Assembly (NCBI RefSeq): GCF_002251855.1
Contig: NZ_NOXW01000022.1
Coordinates: forward strand, 434,001-498,000
Direction: 5' to 3'
Source: Rhodoferax sp. TH121
Lineage (GTDB): Bacteria; Pseudomonadota; Gammaproteobacteria; Burkholderiales; Burkholderiaceae_C
Length of the DNA stretch: 64,000 nt
The notes under the pieces were generated by a model. That model was not told the DNA's origin. It was given only the letters and a program-made list of their open reading frames with translations, and made no database searches. The translations under genes and the position numbers were made by a program. Of this stretch, positions 42,287-50,331 are shown piece by piece (position 1 is the stretch's first letter; each line of letters opens with the position of its first letter).

Positions 42287-44422
42287 ATGAAACAGATATT
42301 GCAGGACATGGGCAAGGGGGACACCTACATTGCCGAAGCACCCGCGCCTGCACTAAGCGCCGGCACCGTGCTGATCCACAGCACGGTCAGCCTGATCTCG
42401 GCAGGTACCGAGCGCATGCTGGTCGATTTTGGACGCGCTTCCTACCTGGAGAAGGCGCGTCAGCAGCCGGAGAAGGTGCGCATGGTGCTGGACAAGATCC
42501 GTACGGACGGACTCATGACGACTATCGAGGCGGTGCGTTCCAAGCTGGCGCAGCCGCTGGCTCTAGGTTACTGCAATGTGGGTGTGGTGACGCAGGTTGG
42601 CACCGGGGTCGACGGACTGAAGGCCGGGGATCGCGTGGTCTCCAACGGGCCGCATGCCGACGTGGTGAAGGTGGGCAGGAACCTGTGTGCACGTATACCG
42701 GACGGCGTGGACGACGAGTCTGCGGCTTTCGTCGTGGTGGCCAGCATCGGCTTGCAGGGAATGAGGCTGGCGCAGCCGACGCTGGGTGAGGCCTTCGTGG
42801 TCACGGGCGCGGGTCTGATCGGTCTGCTGACGGTGCAGTTGCTGCGCGCGCACGGCTGCCGGGTGCTGGCGATCGATTTCGATGAAGGCAAGCTGGCCCT
42901 GGCCCGCCAGTTTGGCGCCGAGACCTGCAATCCAGGGCGGGGCGAAGACCCTGTTGCTGCCGGTCTGTCGTTCAGCCGCGGACTAGGGGTGGACGGCGTC
43001 ATCATCACTGCATCCACCCAGTCAAGCGATCCGGTTACGCAGGCGGCGCGCATGAGTCGTCAACGCGGCCGTATTGTGCTCGTCGGTGTCACAGGGCTCG
43101 AACTAAACCGCGCTGACTTCTACGCCAAGGAACTGAGTTTCCAGGTTTCCTGCTCCTACGGTCCCGGTCGCTACGACCCCGCCTATGAAGAGCGTGGGAT
43201 GGACTATCCGCCGGGATTTGTGCGCTGGACCGAGCAGCGCAACTTCGAGGCCATCTTGGACATGCTCAATTCCAGGCAGCTGGACGTCGGGCCTTTGATC
43301 ACGCACCGTTATGCCTTCGACGATGCGCCGGCGGCCTATCGGCAGCTGACCGAAGACAAGAGCGGACTGGGCACTCTGCTGAAGTACAGCGCCGCAGCGG
43401 TTGTGCGTGATGTACGCAGCGTGTCCCTGCGTCCCGAGCAGCAGTTTGATATCGCCCGTCCAGTGCTGGGTTTCATCGGCGCTGGCAACTATGCTTCGCG
43501 CATGCTGATCCCCGCCTTCAAGGCGGCAGGGGCGCAATTCCACACGATCGTGACTTCCGGCGGCATCAGTGGCGTCATTCATGGAAGCAAGGCTGGCTTT
43601 GCCGAGGCGTCCACCGACATGGTGGGCATGCTGGCCGACCCCGGCATCAACACGGCCGTGATCGTGACCCGCCACGATACGCATGCGCGTTTCGTGGTGC
43701 AGGCCCTGAGGGCCGGCAAGCATGTGTTTGTCGAGAAGCCCCTGGCCCTGCACGCGCAGGAGCTGGCTGACGTGCAGGCCGCTTACACGCAGGCCCATGT
43801 CACGGGCCGTGGGCCGCAGCTGATGGTCGGCTTCAATCGCCGCTTCGCGCCCCAGGTACAGAAGATGAAGGCCTTGTTGGCGTCCGTGAAGGAGCCCAAG
43901 TCCTTCATCATGACCATGAACGCCGGCGCCATTCCCGCCGGGCACTGGACGCAGGATGCGGGTGTGGGCGGCGGGCGCGTCATCGGTGAAGCCTGCCATT
44001 TCATCGACCTCATGCGCTTTCTCGCGGACAGTCCGGTCGTCTCGGTCCAGGCGCGACGCATGGGGGACACGCCCGGGATGGCGGTCACGGAAGACAAGGC
44101 CTCCATCACCCTGGGCTTCGCAGACGGCTCGTTCGGCACCATCATGTACCTGGCCAATGGTGCCGCCGCCTTTCCCAAGGAGCGCGTGGAGGTATTCACG
44201 GCGGGGCGCACGCTGCAGCTGGACAACTTCCGCAAGCTGCGCGCTTACGGCTGGCCGGGCTTTAGCAAGCTCAACCTGTGGCGCCAGGACAAGGGGCAGA
44301 ACGCCTGTGCCGCTGCCTTCCTGCAAAGCGTGCAGCAAGGTACGTCGGCGATCGCATCCGAGGAAATCTTCGAGGTGACGCGCGTCACCATCGAGGCGGC
44401 AGAGCTGCTGCGCCGGCAATGA
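42287..44422 (+). CDS. Bi-domain oxidoreductase (zinc alcohol dehydrogenase-like plus Gfo/Idh/MocA)
   Basis: A 711-residue fusion. The first half (1-375) is a medium-chain dehydrogenase-like fold with GxGxxG in VTGAGLIGLLTVQLL and a substrate-side LISAGTERMLVDFG. The second half (about 390-711) is a Gfo/Idh/MocA dehydrogenase, with LGFIGAGNYASRML and the EKP motif in HVFVEKPLALHAQEL, then GGRVIGEACHFIDLMRFL. Such fusions recur beside heparinase-like genes in polysaccharide loci. AAGGA lies 8 bases before the ATG. The actual substrate is unknown; a keto-sugar intermediate is likely. Confidence 0.85.
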   Translation: MKQILQDMGKGDTYIAEAPAPALSAGTVLIHSTVSLISAGTERMLVDFGRASYLEKARQQPEKVRMVLDKIRTDGLMTTIEAVRSKLAQPLALGYCNVGVVTQVGTGVDGLKAGDRVVSNGPHADVVKVGRNLCARIPDGVDDESAAFVVVASIGLQGMRLAQPTLGEAFVVTGAGLIGLLTVQLLRAHGCRVLAIDFDEGKLALARQFGAETCNPGRGEDPVAAGLSFSRGLGVDGVIITASTQSSDPVTQAARMSRQRGRIVLVGVTGLELNRADFYAKELSFQVSCSYGPGRYDPAYEERGMDYPPGFVRWTEQRNFEAILDMLNSRQLDVGPLITHRYAFDDAPAAYRQLTEDKSGLGTLLKYSAAAVVRDVRSVSLRPEQQFDIARPVLGFIGAGNYASRMLIPAFKAAGAQFHTIVTSGGISGVIHGSKAGFAEASTDMVGMLADPGINTAVIVTRHDTHARFVVQALRAGKHVFVEKPLALHAQELADVQAAYTQAHVTGRGPQLMVGFNRRFAPQVQKMKALLASVKEPKSFIMTMNAGAIPAGHWTQDAGVGGGRVIGEACHFIDLMRFLADSPVVSVQARRMGDTPGMAVTEDKASITLGFADGSFGTIMYLANGAAAFPKERVEVFTAGRTLQLDNFRKLRAYGWPGFSKLNLWRQDKGQNACAAAFLQSVQQGTSAIASEEIFEVTRVTIEAAELLRRQ

Positions 44423-46260
44423 GCCTGCTCCTGACGCGGTTGCGTACGGCATGGGCACTGGGTGTGCCGAGCATCGCGCGAGTGCTGGCCTATCGCGCGA
44501 GTGTCCGTACGGGTCTGAACCCGGTGCGCCGCCTGCGCGCCGCTGTGCCCGTCGGTCTGCTTTTCCGGGCTGTCGAGCCCGGCTTACCGCCGGTGGATGT
44601 GCCGCCGGCGAGCGCCTGGTCAGGTGGCGCCAGTCTGTTCGGTCGCTGGGAGATCGCGTTCGGTGACAGGCCGCCGGACTGGCTGGCAAATCCACTCACG
44701 GGACAACGCTTTCCCGAGCCGGAGCGGGCGTGGTGGCAGATTCCTGATTTCGATCCGCGGGTCGGTGACGTCAAGCTGATCTGGGAGCTGTCGCGCATGG
44801 ATTGGGTACTGGCGCTGGCGCAGCGGGTGCGCCAGGGCGATGCCATGGCACTGGCGCGACTGAACGCATGGCTGGCCGACTGGTGCCGGTACAACCCGCC
44901 GTATCGGGGCCCCAATTGGAAATGCGGCCAGGAGGCGTCCATCCGGCTCATGCATCTGGCCATGGCGGCGCTGATCATGGGGCAGACCCGCAAGGCCGAG
45001 CCGGCCTTGCGCGATCTGATCTATCTGCATCTGCAGCGCGTTGCGCCCACCCTGTCCTATGCGATGGGGCAGGACAACAACCACGGAACCTCCGAGGCCG
45101 CGGCCATGTTCATGGGGGGCAGCTGGCTGCAGGCGCTGGGTGTGCCGCAGGGCGCGCGCTGGGCCCGTCAGGGGCGTCGCTGGCTGGAAAACCGCGCGAT
45201 GCGTCTGATCGCCCGGGACGGCAGTTTCAGCCAGTATTCCTTGAACTATCACCGCGTGATGCTCGACACCTTCAGCATGGTGGAGGTCTGGCGTCGGCAC
45301 ATGGCGCTGCCAGCGTTTTCAGCGCAGTGGTCCGCCCGCGCGCTGGCCGCCATGCGCTGGCTGCACGCCATGGTCGATCCCTACAGCGGCGACGGTCCTA
45401 ATGTCGGCGCCAATGACGGGGCGCGGCTGCTGCAGCTGACCGAGACGCCATATCGCGATTTCCGACCCAGCTTGCAGTTGGCCGCAGCGCTGTTCGCGCA
45501 GCGCCGCGCCCTGGAGGCGCCGGGCGCGTGGGACCATCCTCTGAGCTGGCTCGGCGTGCCCTTGCCCTCCGATGTGCTGGCGCCGGCGGCCGGTCTCCGT
45601 GCGGACGGCGGCGGCTTTGCCGTTCTGCGTCGTGGACAGGCCATGGCCATGCTACGCTATCCGCGTTTTCGCTTCCGGCCCAGTCAGGCCGATGCTCTGC
45701 ATCTCGATCTCTGGCTGGATGGCGACAACTTGTTGCGTGACGCTGGTACCTACAGCTACAACACGCAGGCAACGTGGATGGACTATTTCGGCGGAACGGC
45801 CGGCCACAACACGGTGCAGTTTGACGGCCGGGACCAGATGCCGAGGTTGGGGCGTTTTTTGTGGGGTGACTGGTTGCGGACATCCGATGTCGGGGATCTG
45901 GTCGACGACGAGACGGGTTTGTGCTTCGCCGCGGCCTACCGCGATTCGCAGGGGGCCAGCCATCGGCGGTATGTCCGTCTGACGGGCTCGTCCTTGTGCG
46001 TCGAGGACGAGGTGGCCGGGTTCGAGCGGCGCGCGGTCCTGCGTTGGCGCCTCGCGCCCGGTGCCTGGGTCCTGGAGGGGGGGCGTCTTACGAATGGGGC
46101 ACATATCCTGACGGTGCATGGCAGCATGCCTATCCTCCGCTGCGAGATCACAGAAGGCTGGGAATCCCGGCACTATCTCGAGAAGACGCCGACGCCCGTG
46201 CTCGAGATCGAAATCCAGCAGGCCGGCACCTTGATGACAGACTATCGGTGGGCCGCATGA
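44419..46260 (+). CDS. Heparinase II/III-like (alginate lyase family) protein
   Basis: A 613-residue protein. An alpha-barrel domain (about 90-380) contains WKCGQEASIRLMHLAM and the motif GQDNNHGTSEAAAMF, in which Asn and His are catalytic in heparinases. The C-terminal beta-rich domain includes GDNLLRDAGTYSYN and GTAGHNTVQFDGRDQM, the usual Tyr/His region. No signal peptide is obvious, unlike secreted lyases, so it may act inside the cell or on lipid-linked glycan. It overlaps the oxidoreductase stop by ATGA. The substrate would be a uronic-acid-containing polymer, in line with the sugars encoded here. Confidence 0.85.
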   Translation: MSLLLTRLRTAWALGVPSIARVLAYRASVRTGLNPVRRLRAAVPVGLLFRAVEPGLPPVDVPPASAWSGGASLFGRWEIAFGDRPPDWLANPLTGQRFPEPERAWWQIPDFDPRVGDVKLIWELSRMDWVLALAQRVRQGDAMALARLNAWLADWCRYNPPYRGPNWKCGQEASIRLMHLAMAALIMGQTRKAEPALRDLIYLHLQRVAPTLSYAMGQDNNHGTSEAAAMFMGGSWLQALGVPQGARWARQGRRWLENRAMRLIARDGSFSQYSLNYHRVMLDTFSMVEVWRRHMALPAFSAQWSARALAAMRWLHAMVDPYSGDGPNVGANDGARLLQLTETPYRDFRPSLQLAAALFAQRRALEAPGAWDHPLSWLGVPLPSDVLAPAAGLRADGGGFAVLRRGQAMAMLRYPRFRFRPSQADALHLDLWLDGDNLLRDAGTYSYNTQATWMDYFGGTAGHNTVQFDGRDQMPRLGRFLWGDWLRTSDVGDLVDDETGLCFAAAYRDSQGASHRRYVRLTGSSLCVEDEVAGFERRAVLRWRLAPGAWVLEGGRLTNGAHILTVHGSMPILRCEITEGWESRHYLEKTPTPVLEIEIQQAGTLMTDYRWAA

Positions 46261-47501
46261 GGGTTCTTTATTTTCATCAGCACTTCTCCACGCCGCGCGG
46301 CTCCGTCGGCATTCGTTCCTATGAGATGGCGCGTCGTTTACTGGCGCGTGGCCATCAGGTCACGATGGTGTGCGGCAGTTACGGTGGCGGCGAGACCGGC
46401 CTGACGCAGCCGTTTGCACGGGGATGTCGTCGCGGTCAGGTCGACGGCATCGACATCATCGAGTTTGACTTGAGTTATTCCAACAGCGATGGATTTCTCA
46501 AGCGCACGCTGACTTTCCTGAAGTTCGCCGCACGCAGCGTTGGCTTGGTGCTCAGCGAGCGATACGACCTTGTGTTCGCTACGACAACGCCATTGACCGC
46601 TAGTTTTCCGGGCATCTTCGCGCGTTTGCTGCGGAGCAAGCCCTTTGTGTTCGAGGTGCGCGATCTGTGGCCTGAACTTCCCAAGGCCATGGGGGCGATC
46701 CGAAACCCACTGGTGCTCTGGGCCATGTCCGTGCTCGAGTGGGTCAGCTACCGCTCGGCGCATCGTCTAATCGGCCTGTCGCCCGGCATCGTGGAGGGCA
46801 TCGCCCACCGCGGCGTGTCCTCGCAGCGCATCCTCATGGTTCCCAACGGCTGTGATCTCGACCTGTTTAGCGCACGCCCCGAACACTGGCGTCCGCAATC
46901 CATCGGGCCCAACGATCTGATGGCGGTATTCGCCGGTACGCACGGCATGGCCAACGGTCTGGATGCCGTGCTGGATGCCGCCGCGGAGCTCAAGCGCCGT
47001 GGGCGCGTCGATATCAAGCTGCTGCTGATCGGCCAGGGCAAGCTCAAACCTGCCTTGCAGGCGCGTGCGCAGCGCGAAGGTCTGGACAACGTGGTCTTCC
47101 ACGAGCCAGTCAACAAGGCTCGCCTAGCCGGCCTGATGGCTGCCACGGATCTAGGCATGCAGATCCTGGACAACGTTCCGGCTTTCTACTACGGCACCTC
47201 GCCGAACAAGTTCTTCGACTACATTGCGGCGGGCCTGCCAGTGTTGAACAATTACCCGGGCTGGTTGGCCGAGCTGATTGAGCGGCATGGTTGCGGATTT
47301 GCCGTTCCGCCCGCCAGTCCTTCCGCCTTCGCCGATGCGTTGGAGCGGGCAGCGGCTGATCGAGGCGAGCTCAAGGCCATGGGCCAGCGAGGGCTGGCCC
47401 TGGCCCGGCAGGAGTTTGATCGGCGTCGCCTGGCCGACCGGTGGGTCGACTGGCTGGAAGAGACATGGGGCAAGCAGGCAACACATCCCGGGTCAAAATG
47501 A
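46257..47501 (+). CDS. Glycosyltransferase family 4 (WbuB-like)
   Basis: A 414-residue GT-B glycosyltransferase. MRVLYFHQHFSTPRGSVGIRSYEMARRL is the usual WbuB opening. VFEVRDLWPELPKAMG and the donor-site region MQILDNVPAFYYGTSPNKFFDYIAAGLPVL contain the Asp-Trp-Pro and Glu/Pro-Asn-Lys motifs of GT4 enzymes that add N-acetylated amino sugars such as L-FucNAc. It overlaps its upstream neighbour by ATGA and its downstream one by ATGA. Confidence 0.9.
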   Translation: MRVLYFHQHFSTPRGSVGIRSYEMARRLLARGHQVTMVCGSYGGGETGLTQPFARGCRRGQVDGIDIIEFDLSYSNSDGFLKRTLTFLKFAARSVGLVLSERYDLVFATTTPLTASFPGIFARLLRSKPFVFEVRDLWPELPKAMGAIRNPLVLWAMSVLEWVSYRSAHRLIGLSPGIVEGIAHRGVSSQRILMVPNGCDLDLFSARPEHWRPQSIGPNDLMAVFAGTHGMANGLDAVLDAAAELKRRGRVDIKLLLIGQGKLKPALQARAQREGLDNVVFHEPVNKARLAGLMAATDLGMQILDNVPAFYYGTSPNKFFDYIAAGLPVLNNYPGWLAELIERHGCGFAVPPASPSAFADALERAAADRGELKAMGQRGLALARQEFDRRRLADRWVDWLEETWGKQATHPGSK

Positions 47502-48115
47502 CGAGACAATACCCGTATATGGCGAAGCGATCGATGGATGTCCTGGTGGCTGGCATGGCACTCCTGCTGCTGGCATTGCCTTTGCTGGTGCTGGCCAGTC
47601 TGGTTCGTGTCCGTCTCGGCAGTCCCGTGCTGTTCCGCCAGGTCCGCCCCGGCCTGCACGGGCGCCCCTTCATGATGGTGAAGTTCCGCACCATGACGGA
47701 TGAGCGCGGCGCGGACGGCGAGTTGCTGCCCGATGCCCTGCGGCTGACCCCTTTTGGCCGTTTTTTGCGCGCCAGCAGCCTTGATGAGTTACCTGAATTA
47801 TGGAATGTATTGCGCGGCGAAATGAGTCTGGTTGGTCCGCGCCCCCTATTGATGGAGTATTTGCCTCTTTATTCACCCGATCAGGCGCGTCGCCATGAGG
47901 TGCGACCCGGCATTACGGGGTGGGCCCAGATCAATGGCCGCAATGCGGTGAGTTGGGACCAGCGTTTTCAACTGGACGCCTGGTATGTCGACCATCAGTC
48001 TCTCTGGCTTGATGTAAAGATACTCTGGCTGACAGTGCGGAAAGTCCTGATTCGCGAAGGTATTAACGCTCAAGGCGACGCTACGATGCCGCGTTTTACT
48101 GGGAACAAGTCATGA
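47498..48115 (+). CDS. Initiating sugar phosphotransferase (PglC-like, monotopic)
   Basis: A 205-residue phosphoglycosyl transferase that moves a sugar-1-phosphate onto undecaprenyl phosphate to start the repeat unit. It has one N-terminal re-entrant hydrophobic helix (VLVAGMALLLLALPLLVLASLV). The catalytic region is MVKFRTMTDE, then SLDELPELWNVLRGEMSLVGPRPLL with the Asp-Glu catalytic pair. The short form without extra N-terminal helices is PglC-like. Linkage to PglD and PglE genes next to it suggests diacetylated bacillosamine as the first sugar. Confidence 0.92.
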   Translation: MTRQYPYMAKRSMDVLVAGMALLLLALPLLVLASLVRVRLGSPVLFRQVRPGLHGRPFMMVKFRTMTDERGADGELLPDALRLTPFGRFLRASSLDELPELWNVLRGEMSLVGPRPLLMEYLPLYSPDQARRHEVRPGITGWAQINGRNAVSWDQRFQLDAWYVDHQSLWLDVKILWLTVRKVLIREGINAQGDATMPRFTGNKS

Positions 48116-48732
48116 AGCGGTTGGCACTTTTGGGGGCCAGCGGCCATGGCAAAGTGGTGGCGGATGTCGCGCTAGCGGAAGGTTGGGAGGAGGTAGTTTT
48201 CTTTGATGACGCTTGGCCAGCACGTTCGCACAATGGACCTTGGCCCGTTGTTGGGAATAGCCCTGCATTATTGGCGCGCCTCCATGAGTTCCAGGGTGTG
48301 GTAGTTTCCATTGGAGACTGTGTCGTGCGCTGGGGCAAGCACTTGGAACTGCGTGCGGCGGGAGCACCTTTGGTTACCTTGGTGCACCCTAGGGCTACTG
48401 TCAGTCGCTACGCCAGTTTGGGGCGCGGGTCGGTTGTAGTGGCCGGTGCGGTGGTCCATATAGATTCACATATTGGGCAGGCGGCGATCATTAACACCGG
48501 AGCGACGGTGGACCACGACTGTAATCTTGCAGACGGTGTCCATATCTGCCCTGGCGCGCATCTTTCTGGCAACGTCCAGGTGGGGCATTGCACAATGGTG
48601 GGTGTTGGCGTAGCGATCAAGCAAGGCGTCGTGATTGGAGGCCACACAATCATCGGCGCTGGTGCCGTGCTTGTTCGTGATGTGGAGGATTGTGTGGTTG
48701 TTGCCGGCAATCCTGCGCGCAATTTGCGTTGA
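48112..48732 (+). CDS. pglD: UDP-amino-sugar N-acetyltransferase (PglD-like)
   Basis: A 206-residue protein with an N-terminal Rossmann-like domain (LALLGASGHGKVVADVALAEGW, binding the UDP sugar) and a C-terminal left-handed beta-helix (HIGQAAIINTGATVDHDC with the catalytic His-Asp, HLSGNVQVGH, GAVLVRDVEDCVVVAGNPARNLR). This is the PglD/NeuD layout. It would acetylate C4-NH2 of UDP-4-amino-4,6-dideoxy-GlcNAc. It overlaps the initiating transferase by ATGA. Confidence 0.9.
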   Translation: MKRLALLGASGHGKVVADVALAEGWEEVVFFDDAWPARSHNGPWPVVGNSPALLARLHEFQGVVVSIGDCVVRWGKHLELRAAGAPLVTLVHPRATVSRYASLGRGSVVVAGAVVHIDSHIGQAAIINTGATVDHDCNLADGVHICPGAHLSGNVQVGHCTMVGVGVAIKQGVVIGGHTIIGAGAVLVRDVEDCVVVAGNPARNLR

Positions 48733-48761
48733 TTTGTTCGGATAGTTTTTAGTTCAAATTT

Positions 48762-49937
48762 ATGTTGAATACGGAGTTTTCACCTTGGCCAAAATTCACT
48801 GACGAGGAGGTTGACGCCGTAGCGGGTGTCATGCGTTCCAACAAAGTGAACTATTGGACCGGATCTGAGTGTCGAGAGTTTGAAAAAGAATTCGCGTTGT
48901 GGTGTGGGACTCGCTATGCCATTGCTCTGGCGAATGGAACCCTGGCATTGGACTTGGCACTGAAAGGGTTGAGTATTGGGCCGGGTGATGAGGTGGTTGT
49001 GACTCCCCGCACCTTTATTGCCAGCGTCTCTTGTGTAGTGAATGCAGGTGCAATCCCTGTATTTGCAGATGTGGACCCCGATAGCGGGAATCTGTCTGCG
49101 GCCACAATCAAAGCGGTATTGACCCCCCGTACCAAGGCGGTAATTTGTGTGCATTTGGCTGGCTGGCCGTGTGACATGGATCCCATCATGGCGTTGGCGA
49201 CGGAGCGCGGCTTCAAGGTCATTGAAGATTGTGCCCAAGCACATGGTGCCCGATACAAGGGGCGAAGTGTCGGGAGTATCGGTCACATAGGGGCCTGGAG
49301 TTTTTGCCAAGACAAAATTATGACCACGGGGGGCGAGGGTGGCATGGTTACCGTTAACGACGAGTCGCTTTGGCGTTCCATGTGGGCGTATAAAGACCAC
49401 GGGAAAAGTTACGCGTCGGTCTATGAACGTCCACACCCACCTGGATTTCGATGGTTGCATGAGAGTTTTGGTACCAACTGGCGCATGCTGGAAATACAAG
49501 CTGTGATTGGGCGCATCCAGCTGAAGCGATTAAAGGCTTGGACTGCACGACGTGCCGAGCACGCGGAAAAAATACTTGCAATTTGCCGCTCGTTTAATTG
49601 TGTACGGGCTCCGGTAATTCCTGTAGATCGGGAGCATGCCTGGTACAAATGTTATGTGTATGTAGTGCCCGCTAATTTGAAGAGCGATTGGAGTCGCGAC
49701 AGAATAATTGCAGAAGTTAATGCGCGTGGTGTTCCGGCTTACCAAGGGTCATGTTCGGAGGTGTATCGGGAGCGTGCATTTGATGGAACTCCGTGGCGAC
49801 CTCAGGAGCATTTGGTCGTAGCAAATGATCTGGGTGAAACAAGCTTGATGTTTTTGATTCACCCTACTTTGACAGATGCAGAAATTAACAAGACTTGTGC
49901 GGTATTGCGTGCAGTATTGTCTGACGCTTCTGCATAA
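48762..49937 (+). CDS. pglE: UDP-4-keto-6-deoxy-GlcNAc aminotransferase (PglE-like, DegT family)
   Basis: A 391-residue PLP aminotransferase. ALANGTLALDLALKGLSIGPGDEV-type N-terminus, EDCAQAHGARYKG, and WSFCQDKIMTTGGEGGM with the Schiff-base Lys (in QDK) are present. The variant SFCQDKIMTTGGEGG rather than SFYPTKNL is seen in PglE/LegC-like enzymes. It follows PglD by 29 bases. Product would be the amino sugar acetylated by PglD. Base composition is somewhat more AT-rich than the flanking housekeeping DNA. Confidence 0.85.
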   Translation: MLNTEFSPWPKFTDEEVDAVAGVMRSNKVNYWTGSECREFEKEFALWCGTRYAIALANGTLALDLALKGLSIGPGDEVVVTPRTFIASVSCVVNAGAIPVFADVDPDSGNLSAATIKAVLTPRTKAVICVHLAGWPCDMDPIMALATERGFKVIEDCAQAHGARYKGRSVGSIGHIGAWSFCQDKIMTTGGEGGMVTVNDESLWRSMWAYKDHGKSYASVYERPHPPGFRWLHESFGTNWRMLEIQAVIGRIQLKRLKAWTARRAEHAEKILAICRSFNCVRAPVIPVDREHAWYKCYVYVVPANLKSDWSRDRIIAEVNARGVPAYQGSCSEVYRERAFDGTPWRPQEHLVVANDLGETSLMFLIHPTLTDAEINKTCAVLRAVLSDASA

Positions 49938-49965
49938 TCATCCATTTCTGATTTATGAGGTACTT

Positions 49966-50331
49966 ATGTCCAATTTGATCGACATCCAAAGCCAAATAGA
50001 AAAACTGCAAAAGCAGGCCAGTGAAATCAAGGCCAAGGAATTCAATAGTACGGTGCAGGATATTCTGGCCAAAATGCAGGCCTTTGGTATTACTGTCAAA
50101 GATCTGCAAGGGGCGAAGCCTCCGCATGCGGGCAAAAAGGGTACTGGTAAAAAAGCTGGCAGTTCCGCCAAATCTGCCAAGGTCAGTAAGAAAGCCGGTG
50201 TGGTCGTTGCTGCCAAGTACCGTGGTCCCAATGGGGAAACCTGGTCGGGCCGTGGCCTGACACCCAAGTGGTTGGCCGCTTTAATTGCTCAGGGACAAAG
50301 CAAGGAATCTTTCGCTGTCAATGCTCAATAA
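49966..50331 (+). CDS. H-NS family nucleoid-associated protein
   Basis: A 121-residue DNA-binding protein. Residues 1-45 are a coiled-coil dimerisation region (DIQSQIEKLQKQASEIKAKEF). A Lys/Ala/Gly-rich linker follows, and the end YRGPNGETWSGRGLTPKWLAALIAQG is the H-NS AT-hook-like DNA-binding motif (W-x-GRG-x-TPKW). Such proteins silence AT-rich foreign genes. ATG 49966 with GAGG upstream is chosen. It separates pglE from the dehydratase gene and could regulate this AT-richer locus, though that is inference. Confidence 0.92.
   Translation: MSNLIDIQSQIEKLQKQASEIKAKEFNSTVQDILAKMQAFGITVKDLQGAKPPHAGKKGTGKKAGSSAKSAKVSKKAGVVVAAKYRGPNGETWSGRGLTPKWLAALIAQGQSKESFAVNAQ

Noticed and set aside
43103-44695. 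Minus-strand 530-codon open frame opposite the bi-domain oxidoreductase
   Set aside because: It spans two coupled plus-strand genes with strong family motifs and has no recognisable domain itself.
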